A DNA stretch of 43,825 bases from a bacterium (lineage in GTDB: Bacteria; Actinomycetota; Acidimicrobiia; Spongiisociales; JAENVV01), in assembly GCA_024641305.1 (NCBI GenBank), contig JAHEDI010000028.1, forward strand, positions 1-43,825, given 5' to 3'. Every line of letters begins with the position of its first letter. Within the stretch, counting starts at the first letter, position 1. Shown piece by piece: positions 15,340 through 23,774 of this stretch. Both the position numbers and the translations under genes were made by a program. The notes beneath the pieces were generated by a model. That model saw nothing but the letters and a program-made list of their open reading frames with translations. It had not been told where the DNA came from and searched no databases.

Positions 15340-16944
15340 ATGATGGCTGAGCACGGCGATCGACTACTCGTAAACGGGCGGATTTGGACGGGTGACGAAC
15401 ATGTCGAGGCGCTGGCCATTCGAGACGGAAAGATCCTGGCCACCGGGTCCGGTGAGGCGGTTCGAGAGATTGCCGACCGGGGCGCAGACATCCTGGATCT
15501 CGACGGGCGGCGGGCCATTCCTGGTCTTATCGATTCACACATTCACTTTTTGCGTGGTGGACAGACCTGGAATGACATCGTCCGGTGGGATGGGGTCCCT
15601 AGTTTGGAGGAGGGGCTCGGGCGTATTGCGGCCGCCGCGTCTTCGACTTCACCGGGCACCTGGCTGCGGGTCCTGGGCAGCTGGCATCCCGGGCAGTTCT
15701 CCGAGGGCCGCGGACCCACGCAAGCCGAACTCGACCGGGCCGCTCCCGATCACCCGGTCTACGTCCAGTTGCTCTACGAATGGGCAATTCTCAACTCGAG
15801 GGCCGCCAACCTGGCCCTTGGAGAGTCCGACCCGCCCGGCGGTTCAATCGAACGCGATGCGACCGGCGCTCCGACCGGTTTTATCCGCGGGCCGGGTGCC
15901 TTTGGCATGGTTCTCGGACAGATCCCACCTCCCACCCGGGCGGCCCAGGTGGCCTCGACGAAGGCTTTCATGGCTGATCTCAATGCGACCGGTATTACCG
16001 GCGTGATCGACCCGGGGGGCTTCGGCGTGATCCCCGAGTCGTACGGAGCGCTCTTTGACACCTGGAGGGCCGAAGAGATGACGTTACGGGTTGGCCTGTA
16101 TGTCGTTCCAGGCGGGCGCGGGACCGAGGTCGAAGACTTGCGCCAATGGGTCCGATACGTTCAGCCCGGCTTTGGAGACGACATGCTCCGATATGTCGGT
16201 GCAGGCGAGATCCTTACCTTCGGCTGCCACGACCTTGAAGGGGTCAGGCCGTTCGAGGTATCGAAGGAGGCCAAAGCCGATCTCACCGAGATCACCCGTA
16301 TGTTGTCCCTGGCCGGGTGGCCGATCCATATGCATGCGGTCCTCGACCCGACCATTGGAGCTGTTCTGGATGTGTTTGAGGAGGTTGCCGCCGACATTGG
16401 CCTCCGGGGTCGGATATCGCTGGCGCATGCCGAACCGATCGGGCGCCGCAACCTGGAACGGGTCAAGGCGTTGGGGATCGGAATTGCGATCCAGGATCGG
16501 ATGATCATGCGGTCAGCTGACTCGGCCGCTTTCTGGGGGTCAGAGGTCGCCATCGACTCGCCACCTCTCCGCGACATCCTCGACTTGGGAATCCCGTTGG
16601 GTGCCGGTACGGATGGGACGGTGGTTGCTTCCCATGATCCCTGGCAGTGCATCCACTGGCTCGTGACCGGCCAGTCGGTCGATGGCGCCCCGCCCCGTTC
16701 GGAACGGCATCAGTTGACCATCGAAGAAGCGCTGGCCGCCTACACGTCCGGGAGCGCCTGGTTCTCGCTCGACGAACATAAGCGGGGTGCGCTTCGTGCT
16801 GGCATGCTTGCCGACATAGCGGTTCTGTCCGACGATGTCTTTTCTATAGACCCTGATTCACTTATCAGTGTTCGGTCGGACCTAACGATGGTCGGTGGTG
16901 TCGCTGTCCATGCTGCTGGACCTTTTTCGGGGACCATGGCCTGA
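15340..16944 (+). CDS. Amidohydrolase family 3 protein (YtcJ-like)
   Basis: 534 residues. The N-terminal beta domain (LLVNGRIWTGDEHVEALAI, GRRAIPGLIDSHIHF) is followed by a TIM barrel with metal-binding HxH in DSHIHF, a His in WPIHMHAV, SLAHAEP and GAGTDGT with the catalytic Asp. These are the usual Amidohydro_3 positions. Family members hydrolyse N-acyl or cyclic amide bonds. ATG 15340 has AGAAGGAA 6 nt upstream. It is divergent from the LacI gene, so it is probably part of the same catabolic locus; substrate unknown. Confidence 0.88.
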   Translation: MMAEHGDRLLVNGRIWTGDEHVEALAIRDGKILATGSGEAVREIADRGADILDLDGRRAIPGLIDSHIHFLRGGQTWNDIVRWDGVPSLEEGLGRIAAAASSTSPGTWLRVLGSWHPGQFSEGRGPTQAELDRAAPDHPVYVQLLYEWAILNSRAANLALGESDPPGGSIERDATGAPTGFIRGPGAFGMVLGQIPPPTRAAQVASTKAFMADLNATGITGVIDPGGFGVIPESYGALFDTWRAEEMTLRVGLYVVPGGRGTEVEDLRQWVRYVQPGFGDDMLRYVGAGEILTFGCHDLEGVRPFEVSKEAKADLTEITRMLSLAGWPIHMHAVLDPTIGAVLDVFEEVAADIGLRGRISLAHAEPIGRRNLERVKALGIGIAIQDRMIMRSADSAAFWGSEVAIDSPPLRDILDLGIPLGAGTDGTVVASHDPWQCIHWLVTGQSVDGAPPRSERHQLTIEEALAAYTSGSAWFSLDEHKRGALRAGMLADIAVLSDDVFSIDPDSLISVRSDLTMVGGVAVHAAGPFSGTMA

Positions 16945-17135
16945 TTGGTGAAGAGTTGAGCGGACTGGCGCTACGGCGTTAGCTGCATCGTGCGCAGAGT
17001 CCCTGAGTGGACCCCACCGAGGAGATGCAGAGTTCCACCGTCATGGCTTGACGCGTCCCGATAGGCTCGGAATCCGTAAGGGGGTTCATGGCACGTAGGC
17101 CGTGGGCTGGATCTGTTGAAAGAGAGGCACGGGCG

Positions 17136-17921
17136 ATGGGACGAACGGCACGCGGGTTGGTTACGACCATATTTATTCTGGTGGCGGCATGTGGTGGCAG
17201 CACGGACACCGGGGCATCGGAAACGACAGCGACCTCCGTCGCACCTTCAGGATCAGATCAAGGTTCGGCCACCACCATGGCGGCGACTCCGACGACTGCC
17301 GGTGAATCCAACACAGACGAGCCTGCCGATCAGGCGTCCCAGGGTGATTCAGCTGGTTCGATCGATGGGAGCGACATCAACTGGGCCGCTGTCGATCTCA
17401 CGACCATCGATTGGGCGAACATCGACATGGCGACCGTTGACATGAAGGCGATCCGCGACAACCCGACCGCTGCTGACCTTGATGAGGCGACGACGACCCT
17501 GATCGCGTCTCGCATCTTTCCCGGTTCGGCGACACTGACGATTGGAAACGAAGTGTGGGAGTTCGCAAGTTTCGACTGTGCGTTCGGACATGACAATACC
17601 GAGAGCACCGTTTATTCCTTCACCTCCAACTCGTTCGGAGAACACTCCGATGGCACCCGGGTCCAGATGCAGGCCAACGTGCGTAACGAATCGGGGGATG
17701 GTCGAGTTGAAGGCGACGGTCTGACCCATGAGGTCTTCATCAACGATATCGAAGACTTCGAAAATCCCGTCGTTGACTGGCAAGCTGGCCCGCCGGTCGG
17801 GATCACCCTCAATGGCGACAGCGTGACGTTCTCGGGAGCTTTCGACAATGGGCTTACCGATGAAGTGGAAGCCGTTCCGGGCACCCTCGAAGCCGAGTGC
17901 TCAACCACCAGCCGCCGATAA
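17136..17921 (+). CDS. Lipoprotein with short pentapeptide-like repeats
   Basis: 261 residues. The signal peptide ends VAAC with lipobox Cys19, followed by a Ser/Thr/Gly-rich linker to about residue 78. Residues 81-106 show a five-residue period with the pattern [IV]-D/N-[WLM]-x-x (NWAAV, DLTTI, DWANI, DMATV, DMKAI), like a short pentapeptide-repeat helix. The rest is a beta-rich domain with Cys pairs (SFDCAFGHDN near the middle and AECSTTS near the end) and acidic composition. ATG 17136 is preferred because AGAGAGG lies 8 nt upstream and the signal peptide then has normal length. I do not recognise the domain. Confidence 0.75.
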   Translation: MGRTARGLVTTIFILVAACGGSTDTGASETTATSVAPSGSDQGSATTMAATPTTAGESNTDEPADQASQGDSAGSIDGSDINWAAVDLTTIDWANIDMATVDMKAIRDNPTAADLDEATTTLIASRIFPGSATLTIGNEVWEFASFDCAFGHDNTESTVYSFTSNSFGEHSDGTRVQMQANVRNESGDGRVEGDGLTHEVFINDIEDFENPVVDWQAGPPVGITLNGDSVTFSGAFDNGLTDEVEAVPGTLEAECSTTSRR

Positions 17922-18043
17922 GGCAGCGGGTTGGCCTTGGTCCGACTGCAAAATGGTCCAATGGCCGAGTCGGGCCGATACTACCGAGGCCCCTGCCAGA
18001 CCAAACCCTTCGTTACTAGAGTGTGACCAACTCAGGAGGCAGT

Positions 18044-18496
18044 ATGGGCAGTCGTATGGTTGGGACGTTGGGCGTAGATATCAATCGGCCCGCCACCGAC
18101 ATCTTCGAATATCTGCGCGATGTGCATCGCCATGACGAATGGTCTCCGAAACCGTACCGGGTGGAAGGCATCGAGGGTCTCGTCGATGCCGGCAGCACCT
18201 TCGTTTCCTACGGGTGGTTGCCAGGGAAACCAGAGAATCGCAACGACGTCGAGGTAACCGCCTTTGAACCAGGACGCAAAATTGAGTTCACGGCTACTCA
18301 GGACGGCCATGCCTTCCTGAACACTTTCACTCTCACACCGAATGGCGACTCGACAAGGGTCGAAAAGACGATCGATTTTTACAAGCCGGGCGGTCCGATG
18401 GGTCTCCTTGTCATGCCGGTGCTGTTCGCTCGGCTCATCAAGCCGGCGACCCAAAAGGCGATGGCTATGTTGAAAGATCAACTCGAAACTTCGTGA
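18044..18496 (+). CDS. SRPBCC-family (polyketide cyclase/START-like) protein
   Basis: 150 residues. INRPATDIFEYLRDVHRHDEWSP is the typical opening of the START/Bet v1-like fold, and the closing long helix LFARLIKPATQKAMAMLKDQL fits. Such proteins bind hydrophobic ligands; no catalytic role can be assigned. ATG 18044 follows AGGAGG by 4 nt. An SDR gene begins 15 bp downstream in the same direction. Confidence 0.8.
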   Translation: MGSRMVGTLGVDINRPATDIFEYLRDVHRHDEWSPKPYRVEGIEGLVDAGSTFVSYGWLPGKPENRNDVEVTAFEPGRKIEFTATQDGHAFLNTFTLTPNGDSTRVEKTIDFYKPGGPMGLLVMPVLFARLIKPATQKAMAMLKDQLETS

Positions 18497-18511
18497 AAGA
18501 GCAGTCATAGG

Positions 18512-19246
18512 ATGACGTTGACCTCAGAAACCTGGGTCGTGACCGGTGCATCCCGGGGGGTTGGCGCGGCCATCGTCGATGGTTTGTGGGACCGGGGAGC
18601 CCGGTTGGTTCTCAACGCCCGGAAGGCTGCGGCTCTTCAGATCAAGGCCGATGAGCTTGGCGACCCGGATCGGGTGCGGGTGGTGGCCGGTGACATCGGG
18701 TCGGCTGAAACCGCGCTCCATATCGCAGCTGCAGCCGTCGAACTCGGCGGCCCGTTTGGGGTCATTCACAACGCGGCGGTTGCCGGGGCCGGCCCGATGA
18801 TTTGGGAAACCACAGCTGGTGAGTCTGGCGCGATTCTCGGCGCAAGCCTCGGTGGTGGCTTGCATCTGGTCAGGGCCATGGTCCCGGCGATGCTTGAGCA
18901 GGGTACGGGGTGTTTTGTCTTCGTTGGGTCTGGCATCGCCGAGCGGAATCTGATCGGCGTCGGGTCGTATGGGATAGCCAAAGCCGGCGAAGAGTATCTC
19001 GCTCGCCAGCTGGCCCTTGAGGCTCCCGGACTCGTCAGCTTCGTTTGGAGGCCCGGGGTAGTTGACACCGACATGCAGACCGAAGCACGGTCGGCTCCCA
19101 CTGAAGTCAGCAAGGTGTTCAAGTCGTTTCAAGACGATGGCATGCTGGTCACCCCGGCCGAGGCGGCCGCCGACTTGTTGCGCCATCTGTCGGGGAATCG
19201 GTCTGTCCTGAGTGGCACGATGGTGTCGGTTCCTCGCAGGGGCTAG
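18512..19246 (+). CDS. Short-chain dehydrogenase/reductase
   Basis: 244 residues. VVTGASRGVGAAI is the NAD(P)-binding motif, HNAAVAG the structural Asn-Ala-Ala motif, SGI with YGIAKAG the Ser and YxxxK catalytic residues. An intact classical SDR fold, unlike the SDR at 12963. It is probably co-transcribed with the SRPBCC gene. Substrate unknown. Confidence 0.88.
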   Translation: MTLTSETWVVTGASRGVGAAIVDGLWDRGARLVLNARKAAALQIKADELGDPDRVRVVAGDIGSAETALHIAAAAVELGGPFGVIHNAAVAGAGPMIWETTAGESGAILGASLGGGLHLVRAMVPAMLEQGTGCFVFVGSGIAERNLIGVGSYGIAKAGEEYLARQLALEAPGLVSFVWRPGVVDTDMQTEARSAPTEVSKVFKSFQDDGMLVTPAEAAADLLRHLSGNRSVLSGTMVSVPRRG

Positions 19247-19300
19247 CCGTATTTGCCGGTTGGGTTAGTTGGCATCCGTCTTCCCGATCCGGGGCTTCGC

Positions 19301-19306
19301 TAGTCT
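19301..19306 (+). promoter_or_regulatory. -10 box (TAGTCT) of the HIRAN gene, leaderless
   Basis: TAGTCT ends 5 nt before the ATG at 19312; the same hexamer precedes xth at 2786. Confidence 0.5.
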
Positions 19307-19311
19307 TCGTG

Positions 19312-20295
19312 ATGGAGGAACTGGCATGGCAACAGTTCGGAAATTCGGTGTCTGAGCCCTCCTTTTCGCCCTACCAACCGGAAATTCTCGTTCTGGGAGG
19401 CCGGGAATCGATTGAGGTAGTTGGCGAATCGCGGCATCAGGATGCGCTGTGGCATATCGTCGGCGAGCATCCCGGGGGACCCGACCGCATCCGTCAGAAC
19501 GTGATTGCCGCTCTGCGACCCGACCCCAACAACCCATACGATGAATACGCCGTAGATGTAGTTGTTACAGACCATCGGGTCGGTCACCTATCCAGGGAGG
19601 TTGCGGCTGACCTGCAGCATGCCATCATGCGTCTCGAGCGTCAGCACGGAAGATCGATCGCCTTGCATGGGGTGATCGTCGGTGGTGGCCGACGAGCGAA
19701 CGGCCCGGGACAATTGGGGGTGTTTCTCTCCTATGACCCGACCGATTTTGGTTTGCCCCCGGCTGGCGATATCGCTACGACCCGGCGAACGGGTCGTCGG
19801 TCGGTGAGGACCGGATTGACCGTCGCCGCTTTAACCGACCGGGACGACACCCGCTATGACCTCTCCTGGACCGATGGGTTCGCCAGAGACTCGGTACGGC
19901 GCATCGGGCAGGTGCGCAAGCTTTTGGAGACGGAGACCCATCCGATCGATCGGCACTTCATGTTTGCGCAGTTGGAGAAGGATCTCTACTACTGTCGGGA
20001 CACCTTTGAGTCCGCCTTGGCGGAGTATGACGAGGCTTGTGTTCTCCACGACTCGGAAATGGATTCGATCCAGCCTGCCCTGGTCGAGAAGTTCGGCAAG
20101 GTTCCGATGCTCGAGACCTATCGACAGATGTGTATCCGGCAGCAGAAAGCCAAGAACTCGGATTCGGGCCTGCTGTGGGCCGAACGCGGCATCGCCCTGT
20201 ATGGATCTGAGGCTGCCAACGGCGAATGGGTGGCCGACCTCGCCGACCGCGCCACCCGGTTCCGCCGGAAAATCGCGGAGAGGGAACACGCCTAG
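19312..20295 (+). CDS. HIRAN-domain protein with a helical C-terminal region
   Basis: 327 residues. Residues about 30-140 fit a HIRAN domain: SIEVVGESRHQDALWHI, NVIAALRPDPNNPYDEYAV and VGHLSREVAADL, the motif set that in eukaryotic HLTF binds 3' DNA ends. A basic linker (TTRRTGRRSVRT) follows, then a helical region from about 175 that resembles TPR-like repeats (LEKDLYYCRDTFESALAEYDEAC, LLWAERGIALYG). No nuclease or helicase motif is visible, so this is a stand-alone HIRAN protein, perhaps a DNA-damage or processivity accessory. Starts at ATG 19312, or at GTG 19309. Confidence 0.75.
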   Translation: MEELAWQQFGNSVSEPSFSPYQPEILVLGGRESIEVVGESRHQDALWHIVGEHPGGPDRIRQNVIAALRPDPNNPYDEYAVDVVVTDHRVGHLSREVAADLQHAIMRLERQHGRSIALHGVIVGGGRRANGPGQLGVFLSYDPTDFGLPPAGDIATTRRTGRRSVRTGLTVAALTDRDDTRYDLSWTDGFARDSVRRIGQVRKLLETETHPIDRHFMFAQLEKDLYYCRDTFESALAEYDEACVLHDSEMDSIQPALVEKFGKVPMLETYRQMCIRQQKAKNSDSGLLWAERGIALYGSEAANGEWVADLADRATRFRRKIAEREHA

Positions 20296-20307
20296 CGTCG
20301 ATCACCT

Positions 20308-20324
20308 CTGAGTCCATCACTCAG
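20308..20324 (+). terminator. Stem-loop after the HIRAN gene
   Basis: CTGAGT and ACTCAG form a 6 bp stem with a 5 nt loop, 12 bp past the stop codon. No U-tract follows, so termination is only a suggestion. Confidence 0.4.
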
Positions 20325-20415
20325 GGTCCTCGCGACTTTATTGGAGCGAGTCGCACTAAGTGCATTCACGGAAGCTTTTCATGGGAAGTGTCTTCGGGCT
20401 TATGGCCCGGGGGTT

Positions 20416-21744
20416 TTAGGGTGGTTGGGGTTGGTTGGTGTAGGTGTGGCCGAGGTGGCTGGTCCACTGGTGGGTGCCGTCGGGTTGTTGTTGGTAGGTC
20501 CAGCCGCATTGGTGTTTGAGTCGGTGGTCGTGTCGGCAGGTGGGGGCTATGTTGTTTGGGACGGTTGGTCCACCTTTCGCGTAGTCAACTGTGTGGTCGA
20601 GGTCCGAATGGGTGGCGTGGATCCGGCATCCGGCCATGACACAGTGGGGATTGTTGGCTCGGATGATGCGTTGTTGTTGGGCGGTGGGACGCCGTCGGGT
20701 GGTCCCGGCGGCGATGGGTTGGCCAGTGTCGGGGTCGGTGACGACCCATTCCCAGATGCCAGATGCTTGCTGGTCAGCAGTCTGTCTTGCGAGGTCGGCG
20801 ATGACGGGTCCGTAGCCGGCCAGGTCACCTGGATGGTCAGCCAGACCGGTCAGGGTTTTGAGGTCAACGGTGATCATCACCCCACCAGCGCGGCGGGACC
20901 TACCGTTCGTTTCCTTATCGGTTTCTGACTTGTGGGGGTTGTTGCACAGGAGGTCGAGGAACACGTCTGCCCGGAGTTGGTCGATGGTACGACTCTCATG
21001 TTGGGTCTTGAGTTGTTGAGCAATGCGGTTGATCCGATTGGCCGCCTGGCTTGCCCGGTCGGGGGGCAGAGCCAAACCGACGAGTTGGGCGGTCCCGTCG
21101 GGGTCGGGTCGTAGTTCGACATGCCGATCCTGCACGGCTGTTTCATAGCGGTCAGTGGCGTCAGCCGGGTCGATATCGATGCACAGTTTGCGAAGCCGGG
21201 CAGCGATCTGACCGGTTGTCAACGAGACCGCCTCGGGAAGGATCACCGCCGCCACCTGGCGGGCGGCGTCTTGGGTGAGGTGTTCGGTGCCGTAGGCGAT
21301 GGTACGAGCCCGCCGCACATCCACATCCCCGGCATTGAGTGCCGACCAGACAGCCGGCAGCCGGCGTCGGAGCGTGACGGCCAGGTCCAGTTCGACATCG
21401 GCCGCTCGCCGGGTCAGATTGAGTGCCGCCCGGATTTCGGCTGAAGTGGCCATCGTGGCGATTTCCAGGTCGCCCGCAAAGTCCGCCTCGAGAACATCGG
21501 CCACCGCCGCCATATCCGCATATACGTTGGCCTGATAGTGCGACGCCATCCGTTGGCGGGCTCGTAACACGACCACCCGATCACGCCCTGACAACTCGGT
21601 CATATCAATTGACGACAATATCGCCGCCAAAAACGGACCCGGGGCCATCACGTCGAGTCCGGCGGGGATATCGGCACCGCCACGAGCAGCTTCAACCGCG
21701 TCCAACTCGTCCTCAAATGTGACGTCTTCAAAATCCACTTTCAT
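20416..21744 (-). CDS. DUF222 / HNH endonuclease domain protein
   Basis: 442 residues. The N-terminal two thirds match the DUF222 (13E12-like) family: LRARQRMASHYQANVYADMAAV, RRAADVELDLAVTLRRRLP, and WSALNAGDVDVRRARTI. The C-terminus is an HNH domain: CVMAGC, then HSDLDHTVDYAKGGPT with the catalytic His and Asn, and CRHDHRLKH. Multi-copy families of this type are common in Actinobacteria and behave partly like mobile genes. ATG 21744 is supported by a leaderless -10 TATGTT. The tail is Gln/Pro-rich (YQQQPDGTHQW, TNQPQPP), giving G/T-rich DNA on the plus strand. Confidence 0.9.
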   Translation of the reverse strand: MKVDFEDVTFEDELDAVEAARGGADIPAGLDVMAPGPFLAAILSSIDMTELSGRDRVVVLRARQRMASHYQANVYADMAAVADVLEADFAGDLEIATMATSAEIRAALNLTRRAADVELDLAVTLRRRLPAVWSALNAGDVDVRRARTIAYGTEHLTQDAARQVAAVILPEAVSLTTGQIAARLRKLCIDIDPADATDRYETAVQDRHVELRPDPDGTAQLVGLALPPDRASQAANRINRIAQQLKTQHESRTIDQLRADVFLDLLCNNPHKSETDKETNGRSRRAGGVMITVDLKTLTGLADHPGDLAGYGPVIADLARQTADQQASGIWEWVVTDPDTGQPIAAGTTRRRPTAQQQRIIRANNPHCVMAGCRIHATHSDLDHTVDYAKGGPTVPNNIAPTCRHDHRLKHQCGWTYQQQPDGTHQWTSHLGHTYTNQPQPP

Positions 21745-21750
21745 ACACCC

Positions 21751-21756
21751 AACATA
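21751..21756 (-). promoter_or_regulatory. -10 box (TATGTT) of the HNH gene, leaderless
   Basis: TATGTT on the minus strand ends 6 nt before the ATG at 21744. Confidence 0.5.
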
Positions 21757-21950
21757 CGACCTAGGTATGACAAAAAGCCGCATGAGATTGTGACCCTGCC
21801 AAGCCTTTTCAGAGTCGGTGATAGACAACTAGCGGACGACTGATCAGAGGGGAAATCAGCCGCGCTTGCGTGCTCGAAGAAGAGAACCAGCGGCGATTAC
21901 CTGGGAGGGAGCCTTGACATACGAGTCGGAGGATGCCACCTTGGCCGACC

Positions 21951-22712
21951 ATGTCTGTCGTTCGCGTACGCCGTGCTCCGCCTCCATTGTTGCCAATCAC
22001 GGTCACCGCCCGGGTCGAGCTGTCACCGCGGATGCTGCGCCTCTCAATCGAGGGCGAGGTCGTGCGCGGCCTCGTGGTGCCCGATCCGGCCGCCAGCGTG
22101 CGGCTTCTCGTTCCGACGTCCGGCACAACCGATCTGGTGATTCCTACCTGGAACGGCAACGAGTTTCTCTTGCCCGATGGCTCTCGGCCGGCGTTGCGGA
22201 CGTTTACCCCGCTGCACATAGACGGAGCTCACATGGAACTGGAGATCGTCCGTCACCCCGGCGGAGCCGTATCGACCTGGGCTGAAACCGCCACGCAAGG
22301 GGCCGAGGCGGCCCTGTCAGGACCGGGGAGTGGCTACGAGATCGATCCGGACGCTACCCGTTTTGTGCTACTCGGGGACGAAACCGCCCTCCCTGCCATC
22401 CGTAACCTCCTCGAAGTGCTTCCCGAGCACACCGAGATCGAAGTGCACATCGAGGTGTTGGACTCTGAAGCTGAGCTGGAGTTGCCGTCGCATCGACGAT
22501 CGACGATTGCCTGGCATGTCGCGGACCGCCAATCAGATCAGTCACCGCTCGTCGGGGTTGTAAGCGATTGGTCGAGCGTCGACCGGGAGACCCGCATCTG
22601 GGCGGGCGGCGAAGCCTCCACGATGCAGGCAATCCGTAACCACCTCCACCAGACGCTTGGTGTAGATCGGGACCAGACCAGCATTCGAGGGTATTGGAAA
22701 CCTCCTCGATGA
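21951..22712 (+). CDS. Siderophore-interacting protein-like FAD/NAD(P)H reductase
   Basis: 253 residues. RPALRTFTPLHIDG is the FAD-binding R-x-[YF]-T motif, a SIP C-terminal domain starts with RFVLLGDETALPAIRNLLE, and the protein ends RGYWKPPR, where SIPs usually have GYWR. These cytoplasmic flavoproteins reduce ferric siderophores. I use ATG 21951 because homology begins with SVVRVRRAPPP; ATG 21933 is also possible but its GGAGG would abut it. No siderophore transporter is close by. Confidence 0.78.
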   Translation: MSVVRVRRAPPPLLPITVTARVELSPRMLRLSIEGEVVRGLVVPDPAASVRLLVPTSGTTDLVIPTWNGNEFLLPDGSRPALRTFTPLHIDGAHMELEIVRHPGGAVSTWAETATQGAEAALSGPGSGYEIDPDATRFVLLGDETALPAIRNLLEVLPEHTEIEVHIEVLDSEAELELPSHRRSTIAWHVADRQSDQSPLVGVVSDWSSVDRETRIWAGGEASTMQAIRNHLHQTLGVDRDQTSIRGYWKPPR

Positions 22713-22785
22713 CCGCCCGCTTCAAGAATCTTTAGCGTCAGCGATTCGTCCGCTCCAGACATGCCGGGGGATCAGAACCCGATCC

Positions 22786-23748
22786 TCAGGCGAGGTTCAC
22801 CCGGTCCCCGGGGTTGACCGTACCTCCATTCACCACGCTGGCGTACCAGCGCGACTGGCCAGGGTGTTTGTCATGGGAGAGCCGGGAGAAGTCGCCATCG
22901 GAAAAGAATGGCGTGTTTTGTGAACAGGGGACGGCCGGGGCGGTCAAACGGCAGAGCACCTCACCGATCTTGATTTCCAGACCGGAGCGAAGTTTCGACC
23001 AGTCGATCCCCCGGATCGTGATGTTCTCGCCGGCAGACCCGTAGGAGATCGGGTGGCCCTGCGCTTGCAAGTCGTCAACAACTTCGGCGCTGAACAGGCA
23101 GAGTGCCTGAAACGGGGCACCGTGATGTCGGCGGGTGGCTTGACGGTCGCCCATCACACCCGTCTTGTCAATGGTGCCCGTCAGTAGCGGAAGCTTGGGG
23201 AGGCCGCCGCCCGATCCGGACACCTGGACAACTTCTCCGGTGCCTAGCTCCACGAGATCGCCGAGCGCGATTCGGATGGCGGCGATGGTGGCTTGCTGAT
23301 GCAGGACAGCGTGGGCCAGATGTCGGACGGCGAGGCCAACCGTTTCGTGACCGGTGTTGGCTTCAGGTACTGATCCGCTCAACCCCGCCGGGGTCAGGTC
23401 TCGCAGAACAGCCATGGTCAGGTCCATTTCGTGACCGAGTGACTCGAGTACTGGTTGGAATGAGCTCTCCCGGTCCTCGTCGGTCGGCTCAGGACCGCCG
23501 GTGGCGTGAACAATCATTGCTCGAACCGTGTGGAGAAACTCCGAAAGGCCAATGATCTGGTCGGCGATCGATGCCGACGCGTCGGCCGGGTGTTGATCCA
23601 ACAACTCAGGCCGCATCGACTCGCAGGCCAGGTCGACAAAATCGGTGGCGTGGCCGATGGTCCTGATGGCGTCGGGCATGTCCCAGGTTTCGATGTCGAA
23701 CCCGCACTCAGCGCAATCGGCCACAAATGGATAGAACGATGTGATCAT
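22786..23748 (-). CDS. DinB-like and MOSC two-domain protein
   Basis: 320 residues. Residues 1 to about 165 look like a DinB/mycothiol-dependent four-helix bundle, with HATDFVDLACESM, His-rich spacing (HTVRAMIVHATGG, LAHAVLHQQATI). Residues about 175-320 are a MOSC domain: TGVMGDRQATRRHHGAPFQA, YGSAGENITIRGIDW, IGEVLCRLTAPAVPC with the conserved Cys, then RWYASVVNGGTVNPGDRV. MOSC domains handle sulfur or molybdenum-cofactor chemistry; the fused bundle might bind a thiol. ATG 23748 is supported by TAGGTT 7 nt upstream. It follows the MFS gene by 26 bp. Confidence 0.8.
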   Translation of the reverse strand: MITSFYPFVADCAECGFDIETWDMPDAIRTIGHATDFVDLACESMRPELLDQHPADASASIADQIIGLSEFLHTVRAMIVHATGGPEPTDEDRESSFQPVLESLGHEMDLTMAVLRDLTPAGLSGSVPEANTGHETVGLAVRHLAHAVLHQQATIAAIRIALGDLVELGTGEVVQVSGSGGGLPKLPLLTGTIDKTGVMGDRQATRRHHGAPFQALCLFSAEVVDDLQAQGHPISYGSAGENITIRGIDWSKLRSGLEIKIGEVLCRLTAPAVPCSQNTPFFSDGDFSRLSHDKHPGQSRWYASVVNGGTVNPGDRVNLA

Positions 23749-23774
23749 CGGGAAAAACCTAGCGCGGTATCGAG

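Noticed and set aside
15151-15354. N-terminal extension of the LacI regulator
   Set aside because: It covers the intergenic promoter region and would add about 68 non-homologous residues before the HTH.
16983-17030. CTGCATC/GATGCAG inverted repeat before the lipoprotein gene as a riboswitch
   Set aside because: The arms are 7 bp with a 34 nt loop and no recognisable riboswitch core.
20420-20580. G/T-rich tract considered as a repeat or replication element
   Set aside because: It is explained by the Gln/Pro-rich C-terminus of the HNH protein on the other strand.
21745-21950. Possible tRNA or small RNA between the HNH and SIP-like genes
   Set aside because: No T-loop consensus or cloverleaf pairing could be found.
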